Assembly: GCA_023101725.1 (NCBI GenBank)
Contig: JALJCO010010195.1
Coordinates: 310,001-374,000, forward strand
Length of the DNA stretch: 64,000 bases
Origin: Atherinomorus stipes
Lineage: Eukaryota > Chordata > Actinopteri > Atheriniformes > Atherinidae
Direction of reading: 5' to 3'
Part shown: positions 1-11,619 of the stretch, one piece after another
Position numbering within the stretch: the stretch's first letter is position 1
Layout: each line of letters starts with the position of its first letter
Notes under the pieces: generated by a model
The model's input: only the letters and a program-made list of their open reading frames with translations
Told to the model about the DNA's origin: nothing
The model's database searches: none
Made by a program: the position numbers and the translations under genes

Positions 1-603
1 TTCCAGTCTGCCTTAGAGCTGAAGAAACATCTGGGAGCTTCATCACCAATTTTGCACAATTTATTTTAAGAATCAATAAAACCATAAGATACATGGCATT
101 ACCAAAACCCATGATGTCTATAAAGCAAGACTCCTGATCATTCCTTTGGCACTGAGCTGGGTAATCTGGTCTGGCTCACTGGAGTGACAGTTATACTGAA
201 TCCTTTATTATATAACTGCAAATGAAAATATACTTTTCTGTTAATGACACTGCAGTATTTCTGTGCCAGAGTTCCTTGGGCAGGAGAGTAGGTTTCAATG
301 GTGAGATGGTAAAATGAAAACAAAGACTCTTTAATAGGCAGATGCTCATGCATAAAGCATGGCTGTGAAGAAGATGTGGGGCTATTTTCTACCATGCATA
401 GCAGACTAAAACCTCAAGAGAGGCCAGACTTCCAAGTTTAAGTTTGTGTGTTCATCCCTGTGCATGCAGCTTTTTCTTGTCTGTGAAATTTGATTTTTTT
501 TTTTTAAAAAATCCATTAAATTATCTCAAGTAGGCTATCTCAATTTGGATTTTGAGCCTTAGATTGGGCTGAGTGGTTTTACCAGCTCTAAGCTGAGATG
601 TAG

Positions 604-635
<32 letters not shown>

Positions 636-1098
636 AACTGTGGAGTGTGCACTGAATTTAGGATATTTTATTAACCTAAAAATCTCAAAGGATTGCATTA
701 TTTTACAAAGGACAAAATAAATTGTATAAGAGTCAAAGAACTGTATTACCGGCAAAACAATTTTATCCCTTCTCAAGTTGTCTTACATAATGTGTCTTAA
801 GTTTTTACTCTGCCATGGCTCCAAATCTTCTTTATTTAAACCAGAAGCAGAGGCAGACTGAATCTAAGTTTTTGTGGCACTGGAAAAACCCTAAATGTGC
901 TAAACCAAATAAATTACAGTCTAAATGATCTGACCAGGATGCACTGCACATTGTTTCATGAGATGATCTTCATTTTAACACCAGTCACTTTCCTGCATCA
1001 TTTTGTGTTTCTGTCCTGTTTTCAAGCTGATGTCAGATAAGCTGCTCATTGCTTTTCACTTTTGAGATTCTAATAAGGTGTTTGTTGTTGTTTTGCAG
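1..1098. other. Upstream flank / probable intron of slc5a3
   Basis: No coding exon is recognisable here. The stretch ends in a pyrimidine-rich tract and a TTTTGCAG acceptor at about 1091-1098, so at least its right part is probably the intron before the slc5a3 coding exon. A run of more than 30 G lies at 604-633. Short ORFs here are low complexity or lack any domain I recognise. Confidence 0.5.
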
Positions 1099-1376
1099 GA
1101 ATATTTCTCTTAAAGGCTTTTCTTGACCAGAAGTCTGCAACATCTTCCTTGTCCTCTTTACTTGACTGACCTCAGTGCCGTTGGATTACCTCATCGAGTG
1201 TATTTTTTCTAACACTGGATTCTGCCCTTGATTTTATCGCAACAGCAAAACATAACTAACTCTTTTTTTTTCTAACCCCCCCCAAACCCATGAAACTTTG
1301 GAAAATTTTCACATATTCACAACTTTTTGAAGGACTTATATAGCTGTGAGTTTTACACAAAGTAATCTGCAGAAAA
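1099..1376 (+). other. slc5a3: slc5a3 5' UTR on the coding exon, with an upstream ORF
   Basis: The interval runs from a good splice acceptor (TTTTGCAG, ending at 1098) to the slc5a3 start codon. In mammals SLC5A3 also has non-coding upstream exons spliced to one large coding exon, which fits. An upstream ATG at 1290 opens a 17-codon reading frame that ends in TAG at 1341-1343, 33 bases before the main start. The acceptor is inferred from sequence only. Confidence 0.5.
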
Positions 1377-3512
1377 ATGGCCTCTGTGATGGAAGCAGCG
1401 GACATAGCGGTGGTAGCACTGTATTTTGTCCTGGTGCTATTCATCGGGTTTTTTGCCATGTGGAAAGCCAATCGCAGCACTGTGAGCGGCTACTTCCTGG
1501 CCGGACGCTCCATGACATGGGTCGTTATTGGCGCGTCGCTCTTCGTCAGTAACATTGGCAGTGAACATTTCATCGGCTTGGCTGGCTCAGGAGCAGCGAG
1601 CGGCTTTGCTGTAGGAGCATGGGAGTTCAATGCTCTGCTGCTTCTGCAGCTGCTTGGCTGGGTGTTTATCCCTGTGTACATCCACTCGGGGGTCTACACC
1701 ATGCCCGCATATCTGTCAAAACGTTTCGGTGGCAACAGGCTGAAGGTTTACTTCGCTTGCTTGTCTGTGCTCCTTTACATTTTTACTAAGTTGTCTGTGG
1801 ACCTGTATGCCGGAGCCCTCTTTATTCAGGAGTCCTTGGGGTGGAACCTTTATTTGTCCGTTGTTCTGCTCATCGGTATGACTGCCCTCCTCACTGTCAC
1901 TGGTGGACTGGTTGCAGTGCTGTACACTGATGCCCTTCAGGCAGTGTTGATGATCGGTGGAGCTCTTACCTTAACCATCATTAGCTTAGTGAAAGTGGGT
2001 GGGCTAGAGGGTGTCAGAACCAAGTACATGCAGGCAGTTCCTAATGTTACTGCCATCATCGCTGCTGGAAACTACACTTATTCACCTTCTTGTCGCATTG
2101 AGCCTAAACCAAACTCACTGCGCATCCTTCGCGGTCCCCTGGATGAAGACATCCCTTGGCCAGGGTTCATTCTGGGCCAAACCCCTGCATCCATTTGGTA
2201 CTGGTGTGCAGACCAGGTCATTGTTCAAAGAGTGCTCGCTGCAAAGAACATTGCTCATGCAAAATGTTCAACACTCATGGCTGGATTTCTCAAGATCCTG
2301 CCCATGTTTGTCATAGTCATTCCAGGGATGATCTCCCGCATCCTGTTTGCAGATGAAATTGCCTGCATTGGGCCTGAGCACTGCATGTCTGTGTGTGGTT
2401 CCCAGGCTGGCTGCTCCAACATCGCCTACCCACGCCTGGTAATGGCAGTGATGCCTGTGGGACTCAGGGGTCTTATGATGGCTGTCATGATCGCTGCTCT
2501 GATGAGTGATCTTGACTCAATCTTCAATAGTGCAAGCACTATCTTTACCTTGGATATCTACCAAACCGTGCGGAAGGAGGCGTCCCAGCGTGAGCTGCTG
2601 ATTGTGGGCCGCTTGTTTGTTGTCCTCATGGTAGCAATCAGCATTGCCTGGGTCCCAGTTATCATTGAGATGCAAGGTGGGCAGACATACCTGTACATCC
2701 AGGAAGTCGCTGGCTATCTCACTCCACCAATCGCTGCCCTTTTCCTGCTCGGTGTGTTCTGGAAACGCTGCAATGAAAAAGGAGCCTTTTGGGGAGGCAT
2801 GACAGGTTTCACACTTGGTACCACGAGACTGATCCTTGCTTTTATCTACCGTCAGCCTCGCTGTGACCAGCCCGATGATAGACCTGCCTTCATCGTTCAT
2901 GTTCACTACATGTATTTTGCTGCTGGGCTCTTCTGGATTTCAGGGCTGGTGGCGGTGGCGGTCAGTCTCTGCACCTCTCCGCCAGATGACGAGCAAGTTC
3001 GCACCACCACGGTCTGGGGGCTCCGCAACCTTGAAACGGTCCCTCCGAAGGACCGAGACGAGATGTACCACCTGACTGAGAAGGGCCACTGTAATGGCGC
3101 TGGAGGCCTTCATAAACCCATGCCCCCAGATGTGAAGAAGGACAGGTGCTTAGATGGAGCTGATATGAAACTTCTGGTCCCATCCACAGACCACGACCCA
3201 GCAACCCCGAGCACAGAAACGTCTCCTGCCACCACCCCTGCTGAGCACCTAGGTTTTGGGAAGATGGATATGATCAGAGCAGAGGGGGGCTGCCATGGAA
3301 AAGGCCAGAGGAGTTGTTTGTTGCGTTTATTTGACTGTTTTTGTGGCTATCAAGAAGGAGAACAGAGCGCTCAGCAAAAAGTGACACAGGAAGATCCAAG
3401 AGTCATCGCAGAGATGCTGTATGAGCCACCGAAAGTTAAGCTTTTCCTAAACTTGGGTCTGATATGTGTGTGCTGTGTGGGCATCTTCATGTTTGTTTAT
3501 TTCTCGCTATAG
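1377..3512 (+). CDS. slc5a3: Sodium/myo-inositol cotransporter (SMIT1)
   Basis: A 711-codon, uninterrupted reading frame encodes a sodium/solute symporter of the SLC5 family. It imports myo-inositol with sodium across the plasma membrane and serves as an osmolyte transporter. The first ~550 residues hold the expected string of membrane helices, with near-invariant SLC5A3 blocks such as SGYFLAGRSMTW, ASLFVSNIGSEHFIGLAG, ILGQTPASIWYWCADQ and MSDLDSIFNSASTIFTLD. A variable hydrophilic loop follows (about 550-680), and a last helix ends in GIFMFVYFSL, which matches the mammalian C-terminus. Length is close to human (718). The start at 1377 has a good context (AAAAATGG) and matches the family N-terminus; a second Met lies four codons on. 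The single coding exon is typical of this gene. In mammals it responds to hypertonicity through NFAT5; I did not identify such sites. Fish can have a and b copies and I cannot say which this is. Confidence 0.97.
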   Translation: MASVMEAADIAVVALYFVLVLFIGFFAMWKANRSTVSGYFLAGRSMTWVVIGASLFVSNIGSEHFIGLAGSGAASGFAVGAWEFNALLLLQLLGWVFIPVYIHSGVYTMPAYLSKRFGGNRLKVYFACLSVLLYIFTKLSVDLYAGALFIQESLGWNLYLSVVLLIGMTALLTVTGGLVAVLYTDALQAVLMIGGALTLTIISLVKVGGLEGVRTKYMQAVPNVTAIIAAGNYTYSPSCRIEPKPNSLRILRGPLDEDIPWPGFILGQTPASIWYWCADQVIVQRVLAAKNIAHAKCSTLMAGFLKILPMFVIVIPGMISRILFADEIACIGPEHCMSVCGSQAGCSNIAYPRLVMAVMPVGLRGLMMAVMIAALMSDLDSIFNSASTIFTLDIYQTVRKEASQRELLIVGRLFVVLMVAISIAWVPVIIEMQGGQTYLYIQEVAGYLTPPIAALFLLGVFWKRCNEKGAFWGGMTGFTLGTTRLILAFIYRQPRCDQPDDRPAFIVHVHYMYFAAGLFWISGLVAVAVSLCTSPPDDEQVRTTTVWGLRNLETVPPKDRDEMYHLTEKGHCNGAGGLHKPMPPDVKKDRCLDGADMKLLVPSTDHDPATPSTETSPATTPAEHLGFGKMDMIRAEGGCHGKGQRSCLLRLFDCFCGYQEGEQSAQQKVTQEDPRVIAEMLYEPPKVKLFLNLGLICVCCVGIFMFVYFSL

Positions 3513-5370
3513 TTGAACCTTGCACTGAACCAACTAGAACTGTTGAGGGAAGATTTTGCAAAGGTGGAAGTTATGCGGGAAGTTTTGGACTGTTACAGTT
3601 GAACTTTTGGCGGTTCAAGGAGCTCTGTAATATTTACAGTTGTCATTTGTAGCTCTAACAGGGATCCAAGCTTATTCTAATCATTTTTTTTAAATGATTG
3701 AAGCTTCACATGAAAAAAACATTGTACTCTTTTATGACTATGAAATTTATTGTTGTTAATCTTTCATTCAAAATACCAACTGGGATTTTTAGAATTGTTG
3801 TTTTATTAGTGAAATTAATATTTGCCTTATGTTATATATGCACTTGTTTTCTTCACTGTACAAGAAAACCCCAAAAAACAACAAGAAAACCCCCTAAATT
3901 TCTTGTTATTTAAGCTTCTTGTTCTCACCTAGTGGATGGTCATTTTAGGGATTAGATTCTGGTAATAGTTTTTTTTTTTCTTTTAAAAAAAAAAAAACAG
4001 ACCTGTTTTTCATAACAGATAAAAAAAGAAAACACTATGAAGATTTGCTTCCCATCAGATGTGCAACATACTGTTATGTTTTCAGTGATTATTGAATTAT
4101 TGATTACATTTTTAAATTTACTAAGAAAACGTGTTGCATCTAGAACCACTTCATCAAGCTAACAGCTACTATTAGATATGAAGAATTGTGTACTTTTTTT
4201 GCACCTCAACAAAAGAAATTAAGCACAGTTTCAGAAACTATGTTCTTTTACCTTAATCAAGTCCCAATTGTGTTTTTTTTTTTTCAATTTTACATCAAAA
4301 CACAGACTTTATCTGAATTGGGTGTCCAACTAGTTCCTACTGATGACCAAATACCAGTTGTAACTGGAGCTTTATTGCTATTTTTTTTTTATTTTTAATA
4401 GTTTATATGCTCTTTTCTATTACTACACTTTTTTTTGTTTTTACCAGTTTTTGTGGCTGTGTTAAAGTAAATAACCAACATACAGCTGCTCATGCACTAT
4501 TCTATAACAAAAAGCTACAAGTACCAATGCTCATGATTCTGCATCAGTTAATATTTTATCTAATTTTGTTTCACATCATTGAAAAGCATGTCAAGTTTGT
4601 TGCTTTATTTTAATGTCATGTACAAATATTTCAGGGCTCATAGCATCAGCCATAATATACATTCCTTTAAAAGTAGTCTTTGTGTATCTACTATGTGTCA
4701 TTGTAGCGCACTGCGGTTCTGAAAAGTCATTTGTCTTTCAAGTGCATTTTTTTGATAAACCTACCAAATGTGTCTTAGTGTGCAATGCTAATGTGAAAAA
4801 AAAAAAAGTCAAAGAATACAAAATGAAGTTGTTTTGGTTTTGTACTGAAATTGTAAGTGTATATTTGTTGAAAGCCATGTCATTTGCTAGCTTAGTCAGC
4901 TTTTCTTTTATAGCATCAGTGAAGAAATGATAATCAAAAATGGCATTTTACTAGACATTTTTTCCAAGGTTTCACACAGCTGGACGAGTTCACTCCTGAC
5001 ATGATCAATAGTAATTCCAGTGTTTTAAAGCTGCTGGCTCTCTGGATTGTGGTCATTATTTCTACAGTGTAATGTGTCCACACATCAACACCTCACCCCC
5101 AAAACACACGCACACAAAAATGGAGTAAAAATACAGTGCTTGTATGCATTTTAATGTGTGACAGCTGTGTTGACTGACCCCAGTCCAAAATAACTGAATG
5201 TGATGAACCGATCATTCATGTCGGACATAAATGATGAATAACGTGAAGAATTGATGATTGCTGTATGGGGAAGAGCTTTAGAAGTTTTTCTTTCTTTCTG
5301 AGAGAGTATACATTGTTATTTTTATGGATCTTATTTTTAGAGACTGAAAATAAAGTTTCTGTGGAGCCAA
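3513..5370 (+). other. slc5a3: slc5a3 3' UTR with polyadenylation signal
   Basis: AT-rich, non-repetitive sequence follows the stop codon. A canonical AATAAA at 5349-5354 is followed by a T/G-rich stretch (TGTGTTTTATC at about 5377), which makes a plausible cleavage site near 5370. Long 3' UTRs are usual for slc5a3. Short ORFs here are T-rich and have no coding character. Confidence 0.6.
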
Positions 5371-5447
5371 AAGAAAGATGTGTTTTATCTTTTGTGTTCA
5401 GAGAGAGGTAAAAATTACATTAACAGAAAGTATAATAAACACTTGTG

Positions 5448-5942
5448 CTTGAAAGTTTACATACCCTCCCATTAAAGAAAAAGCTAAATTCACAACATAA
5501 TTCAAACAACAAGAAACTGAAAAAAGTATGAATAAAAGTATGAATAAATCATTTGGTAAAATAAAATACAGATTTTAAATTGTGGCTGCAAATAAAAAAA
5601 ACAAAACTGTTCCAGACAAATTAGAGAACCTTGCTCATGAACAGTGGACCAAAATACCCGTCAACAGGCGCAGAAGTCTAATTAACATTACAGAAAACAC
5701 TTGAGTGCAGTGATTGCCTCAAAGTGTTGCTGAACAAAATTTAGTTCAGGAGCCCCATCATGCTTGTTTACTTGATTTATTTTTTGTTTGTTTTTAATAT
5801 TTCTGTTGAACCAAGAGTAAAAATCAATGTTATGATTTTCATAAAAAAAAAATTATTTATTGTTACTTTGGTCACTTTCAACTTACTTCACTGGCAGCTG
5901 ATTTCTTTCTGCCTTTATTGGAAGGGTATGTAAACTTTCAAG
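5448..5942. mobile_element. Tc1-like MITE with ~29-bp terminal inverted repeats
   Basis: The left end reads CTTGAAAGTTTACATACCCT and the right end is its reverse complement, AGGGTATGTAAACTTTCAAG; the similarity runs on to about 29 bp (...TAAAG). The motif AGTTTACATACCC is characteristic of Tc1/mariner ends in fish. The roughly 500-bp interior is AT-rich and has no transposase, so this is a non-autonomous copy. The outer boundary and TA duplication are not certain. Confidence 0.75.
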
Positions 5943-7111
5943 AATAACTGTCATTTTTACTTAATATTGCTATCAACTCAAGATATAAATAATAAGCTAA
6001 CTTGCTTTATATTTCACGTCAAGTAGCACAAATGTTTGGCTTCATACTCAAGACCTGTAGCCTCTAAAACAATCTGATCATCAGCTGATATCATGCTCAG
6101 CATGAAGTCACATCTGTTATTTTGCACTTACTGTAAATGTATTTTAAATTTAGAGCATATCAGTTGTTTACTTGCACATGGCTAAAGTTTGCTGATAAAT
6201 TGCAACACTGTCAAATGCATGTTTTATTGTGAGGTGTCCTTTTCAAACATATGAAGAGATTATGGAGGGGAGTAAAGTCATCACTTGGACCATCCCTTGC
6301 TGTATTCCCCATAAATTGGGCTCTCTGGTATTATTGACCAGGATTATGTACACCCCAGCAAGCCCCCATTAATCTGCTTTCAGCCAGACAGGGATTGGAC
6401 GATCCAAGGCTTCTTTACTCTAGATTCTACCAATCAATCAAAAAGCCAGCATCAGTAGCATGAGTCCCCACTTCCTCCAGTATACCTCCTTGCATCCATC
6501 TATTCTCCATCAGCCAAACTTCACATGAATGTAACTGCCATAACAAAGAGTTGATTAAGAAAACAGACTGTAAGCATTTGATTCTGTGTGGTATGAAACT
6601 CAGAAGCCAATATGAAATATGCAAAATTAAGCAATATGATACTGGATATGTTGAGAAATCTGTTTACTAATACAGTGTGTTTTTAAGGGGGTCACAATAA
6701 GCACAGTTGAATTAATCTCTGAGTCACAGAATGACATTTAAAAGGCCAGTATCCAGTATTCCTATTTACACAGTGATTCATAGCACTGATGTCCTTTACC
6801 TCCCCATAGCAACATGTTGTAATGCAGCATGCACACTTCACAGGAAGTGTGGGTTGCAGTTCAGAATAAATTAAGGAAGTTACCTACTTCTCCTGATGAC
6901 TTTTTTAGTGAGTGCATCAACAGCAGGTTTAATTTTAAAGCAGGTTTTTATTTATTTATTTTTTAAATATTTTTTCTTTTACTTTTTAAGCAATAAAATT
7001 CATGGATTTATTTATTTTTTACATCACTCAAAACCTCGCCTTCTGATTTGAGAAGATTTGTGTCAAATTGTTAATCTGTGGAGACAGATGAGACTAAGAT
7101 GTCTGTTATGT
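5943..7111. other. AT-rich intergenic sequence, no gene seen
   Basis: This stretch has no ORF with recognisable domains and no clear terminal repeats. It contains T-rich low complexity around 6940-7020. Confidence 0.4.
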
Positions 7112-7115
7112 TTAA

Positions 7116-7320
7116 CTCATTCACTGCCATTGACGTCTATAGCCATATACAGCGGGGCAAAAAAGTATCACAATTTTCACCAGATATCGCCAGATTGTCA
7201 CCAGATTGTGTTCAGGTCAATAGCTCTACTCGAAATATATTTTGGAAAGAAAAATGTTGACATGTTCAATACTATTTCCCTTGCTGTATATGGCTATAAA
7301 CGTCAATGGCAGTGAATGAG
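7116..7320. mobile_element. 205-bp MITE flanked by TTAA
   Basis: The element lies between two TTAA copies (7112-7115 and 7321-7324). Its ends are long inverted repeats of about 40 bp starting CTCATTCACTGCCATTGACG, with only one or two mismatches between the arms (GACGTCTATAGCC against GACGTTTATAGCC). TTAA duplication points to a piggyBac- or Kolobok-type transposase acting in trans. The short ORFs over it are shadows of the inverted repeats. Confidence 0.85.
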
Positions 7321-7324
7321 TTAA

Positions 7325-8517
7325 ACACAAACTAATAACAGCTATTTTAACATGCACAAAATGATCGCAGTGTAAAACAAAGCACACCTCCTTTCCATCC
7401 TGTAGGTATGCTGAGTCAGATAAATGATTAATTTGAACATAAATACCAAACAATGCTGTAAATGAGTTGATCAGACATCAGGACCCACTGTAATTACCTC
7501 AGCTGTTTTCTATAGTCTTGCCGAAAATATTCATAAAAGTAATGTGAATTTTTATTTTCCAGCAATGCCGCAGATGAGTAATTTGCACAAATATCATGTG
7601 ACGAATCATTTTGTTTTTAAATTTGTCATCTGAAAAAATTCATAATGTAAAATCTAAAGTTCAATTAGTCTTTAAAATGTTCTGAGTATTGATAAGAAAC
7701 ATCAAAACTTGCCATAAAGACATTATAAGCATCAGGAATACAATGCAAAACAAAGTTCCAATAAAACATCAATTCATCAATGACAATAGAATAATGCTTT
7801 TTTGATACCAGCTGAGCTGATCCAAGCATATATTCTTGCAAACAGATGACTTTAAATACTTGAAATTTAATAAAAGAATTAATAATGCCGCGTTTGCAAA
7901 GTAATCTTCAGTGATCTAAATCTCCTCTAGTCTTGTATACTGAAGATGTAAAGTTCATTTAACAGATTATTAACTTACAGAATAAACTGATTTTGAGACT
8001 TTAATATGCTGCTGCTATCTCACGTCACTTGAATATGATGCAACACATGCTTTAAAATTGACACCCCTCTTTTTCAAGTTAGTTTTAATTCTCACTGTCA
8101 TATATCACTCAAGATCCGTGACACATTTCCCTTACTCCTCTACCAGCCCCCCACTAGACTCATGCCCTGCCTCTCTCCCAAGAGGAAACTAATGATATTG
8201 TCCTTGTGGAAAAGTACTGGCATCCAGGCCACGCTTTGTTCATTGTCTATTTGGAGAAAGAAAACACGAACAATAGTCTGAGACAAATGCTTGAAATGGA
8301 TGGATGGGACAAGAGAAGACTGATAATATGTATTACAGTCCATTAGCAGTTATGAGGGTTTAAATCAACAGTACTTTTCCAATGACACACATAACCTAAA
8401 TGTAACCTGCTTAGTCTTTATCCCTTTATCTGTGCCAGTGCTTTTGGTTAGAAACTCTTAGTGGTAATCTTTTGGCAGAAGAGGTAGAACAGAAGGTCTT
8501 AAACTGACCTTCTAAGG
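7325..8517. other. AT-rich intergenic sequence, no gene seen
   Basis: No domain-bearing ORF, no RNA gene and no clear repeat boundary is visible in this stretch. Confidence 0.4.
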
Positions 8518-9122
8518 GCAGAGACACACCAGACAGACTGCCGACCATTGCGTTCTTCGCCAGAAAATGGGGTCGGGCTGATCAATCGGCTTCAGTCTCG
8601 CCGACACGGGGAGAAAAGTGCCCAAGAACACATCAAGCCGACTCCAGATCTGGATGTACCCTCTGTGCATGCACAAAATGCGGCGCTGATCTATACTGTG
8701 GCCCAAAAAACAGAAATGATAGACCATTTCCCAAGACAAAAACTCATAAAAGCTGCTGCTGTTATTGTTGTTAGCAGAAAGCAAGGACTGCTAGCTAACA
8801 TCCCAATACGATGCCAAACGATATGTGAGAGTTTGGATCATGTCCGCTCCTGTCTGGTTTGTTTACCTTCACTTCATATCTTCTCATTTGCTGATATGCC
8901 AGCAAGGTCAAGCCTCTTCCAATATGATTGGTCAGCCCATCACCGACTGAACGACTGGCCGACATTGACACATGTTCAATTGGCTGAAAAGAATGCCGAC
9001 GGTACTGGCGACGGCTGAAGACAGCCGACGACACAGAACACACCAAACTGACTCATGACCCCGACTTCAGAAGACTCCATGATGACACCAGACAGCCGAA
9101 AATCGGCCCGGTGTGTCTCTGC
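8518..9122. mobile_element. Non-autonomous DNA transposon (~605 bp) with 13-bp TIRs
   Basis: The left end GCAGAGACACACC is exactly mirrored by GGTGTGTCTCTGC at the right end. Subterminal sequences are also related (ACCAGACAGACTGCCGACC on the left; CCAGACAGCCGAAAATCGG on the right), and the interior repeats CCGAC-type words. A 156-codon ORF (8548-9018) crosses it but matches no domain I know and follows the repeat structure. I could not define a target-site duplication, so the superfamily is open. Confidence 0.7.
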
Positions 9123-10754
9123 TTTGACAGCACTCCCAGGCACTGTGTCAGCTTCTGTTCTGTGCTGATCCTCCTTGTGGGAATAAAAAAATGTTGAATC
9201 TTTTAACATCTTGTAATGTCATTATTGCTCTCTCTAATCTATGTATCGATAAGACTATCGATAAATACTGATATCGATAAGTATTGATATTGGTATCGGT
9301 ATAAATAAAATCATAATGATATACATCCTTAGTCATGACAAAGCAGGTGAGTTTCGTGAACTTGACAGATAAATGCACGTTTATGAAGAAACATTCTCCA
9401 GAGTCATGAGGCATATGGTAGCAACGTGACAAAATAGGTGCCCTAAGTTATTAGCATAAACTAAAAACAAAAATCAATGTAGTAATTCACTTGCCAAAGT
9501 GAAGCCAACACACAGGTTTTGTATCTCTTAGTACTATACCACACATGGCCACAATCAATGCCTCCAATACACCTTTGACTCCAGTTAATTAGTTCAGTCT
9601 GATCCATATGGGATGGTTACTTCTGAGAACAAATTTCTTATTGTAAAGATGCTGTCTTAAAGATAACTATTTTAACCCCATCAAATATCAGCTTCCAACT
9701 AAGACGTCTTGTGAAAAATATGCAAATTTCTGGGTCAAAGGACCAAAGTTGCAAGAGCAAGATGGTGAGTAAGATTTCACAAACGATTGGTTGACAATAC
9801 ATTGGCCATCAATAATGGTACAATCTGCCCTGCATTAAAAGGCAAAGTGAAACTTTGAATTTCCAGTCTTCGACTAGGAAAAATGAGAAGACAACACCAC
9901 AATCATATATCCTGTAGTTGCTGATTCGGTTATGGTTTCTTAACCCAAAGCAAAAATACCTCAGCCAAAAAACCTGGTACATTTTAAGCTCATTGGTTGC
10001 TGCAGTTATATGAAGTGTCTGTTACCAGCTTTTGTTGTTTACTATAGATGGATTTCCTGTCTACAAACAATTTGCATACAACCAGGGGGAAAGAAGCCTG
10101 TGCTTGTACTGACTGGTCTACAGCCAAACCCACACTCATATCATTCACAAAAAGGCCAACCAAACGAGACATTCAGAGATCATTGTTTTTTTTTTTTTTA
10201 AATAACTGTAGACTGTGTAAACCTGTATTTTGAAAATGAATAAAATTATACAGACGCAGTGTTGCCATTTTGTTTTTCTTGTTTGCTCAGCAACCAACAG
10301 GAAAGGCATGCTGATAATGTGCAATTAATCTTTTACTTTTAGGTCACAACTGTGAACAATTATTTCCAAGCTTCTGCAAACAACCAGGCTCAGTGCCACA
10401 CAGAGTGATGCTGGCTCCTTCTCAGAGGGGAAAAGGGGGTCAGGCCAGCAACAACTTCCAACCAGCATGGGTTCATCAACAACAAACAAACCAAAATCGT
10501 CTTTTTACAATTAATGGCATGATGCTAATGTTTAATTAATAATTATTACTGCCAACATTACTTTTACAGAAGAAGGGCAGAGGACATTGTTGTAAAACTA
10601 AGGGGGTGCTAGCCTTACCTCAGATGAAGTGGGAGCTGCACAAACTCTTACTGCTTTTTGGACCATCAGGACCCCAATCTATCCACAGTATACGGTAGCT
10701 TGGAGCCAAAGTTTTCTTCTATTTCTTCCTGCATTCTTATTGATTTAACCTTAG
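9123..10754. other. Intergenic sequence with decayed repeat fragments
   Basis: A short stretch at 9238-9300 is built from ATCGATA-like words (TATCGATAAATACTGATATCGAT). Such motifs are common in decayed fish DNA elements. Apart from this I see no gene, domain or clear terminal repeat. Confidence 0.35.
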
Positions 10755-10829
10755 TGGCACACAGGAGACTTTAACCCAGGTTGCCTGTCAAAAGCCCACA
10801 TCTTTAACCACGAGGCTACCGCTCCCCTC
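10755..10829 (-). repeat. tRNA-like sequence, probable SINE head
   Basis: Read on the minus strand, GGTAGCCTCGTGGTTAAAGA resembles an A-box and CCTGGGTTAAAGTC, about 30 bases on, resembles a B-box (GGTTCRANNCC) with mismatches. No tRNA fold with an intact acceptor stem is evident, so this is more likely the head of a tRNA-derived SINE than a functional tRNA. Confidence 0.35.
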
Positions 10830-11256
10830 AAATTTTCTGTTTCCTGGCTTTTCCTGTATTTTCTTGCGCCCTGGTTGTGCAGGCATCTTATCCATGATGT
10901 TGCTCAAAAACCGACCTATAGCAAAGCAACAAAGCAAACGTGAAGATTCTTAATGTCCTTTGTTTCCAGGATCTTACTGTATATTTCCAAGGTCTTTTGT
11001 TGCTATGCTGTCCTGTTCTATGCCCAAAAAGTCCAAGTGTCAGTTCTTTTGCAGGACCTTATTGAAAGTCCCTATTAAGACCTTTAAAGACATGGTCCCC
11101 AGTAGCCTGGTATACCACCCTGACTAATGCCATATATGAGATACAAGGCAAGTCAGTCTGGGTTCCCTCCATTGGGAAGTGATTTCCACTTTGGTAAAAA
11201 ATTGACCGCATCAATCAAAGTGCAGGAGGTGGGACTTTACGACACGTCTTTTTCGG

Positions 11257-11615
11257 TGACAGTCTTATTTTGACTGTTGTTCTGTCCCTTCTTCACTTTC
11301 TTTTCCTCTCTTCCTCCGATAATGTTTCCTTGCGTTTCTTTACCGAATCTGACATGATGCACGTTCAAAACACCCGCGAGGTTCCTATCTGGTTCATTTC
11401 CATTTGCTAGTAAGTGACGTGGTGCGCAACCAATAGTCGGCTGCAACGTCACAGTCACGTCCCGAATGGGAAACTACACACTGCTGTTTCTGAGCCCTGG
11501 GACACCTCTGGGCAGCGGCGGCTCGAAAATGCGCATAGCCTAATGGATGTTGGTGTGCCATCAAAACGAGTCAGAAACACAGATTTCTAAGGTCTGAAAG
11601 TTACGTTGTGTGTCT
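11257..11615. mobile_element. TTAA-type MITE family A, left-truncated copy
   Basis: This copy aligns with the right part of the complete elements at 26417-26857 and 34655-36143. Shared blocks include GTTCTGTCCCTTC, AATAGTCGGCTGCAACGTCA, TGAGCC(C)TGGGACACCTCTGGGCAG and the end GTTACGTTGTGTGTCT. It is followed by TTAA at 11616-11619. The left terminal repeat is missing; similarity begins near GACAGTCTTAT. The small minus-strand ORF inside it is not a recognisable protein. Confidence 0.75.
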
Positions 11616-11619
11616 TTAA

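Noticed and set aside
2517..2906. Minus-strand 129-codon ORF opposite slc5a3
   Set aside because: Antisense shadow of conserved transporter codons.
8548..9018. 156-codon plus-strand ORF as a possible gene
   Set aside because: It lies wholly within a non-autonomous transposon and has no domain; its opposite strand is also open.
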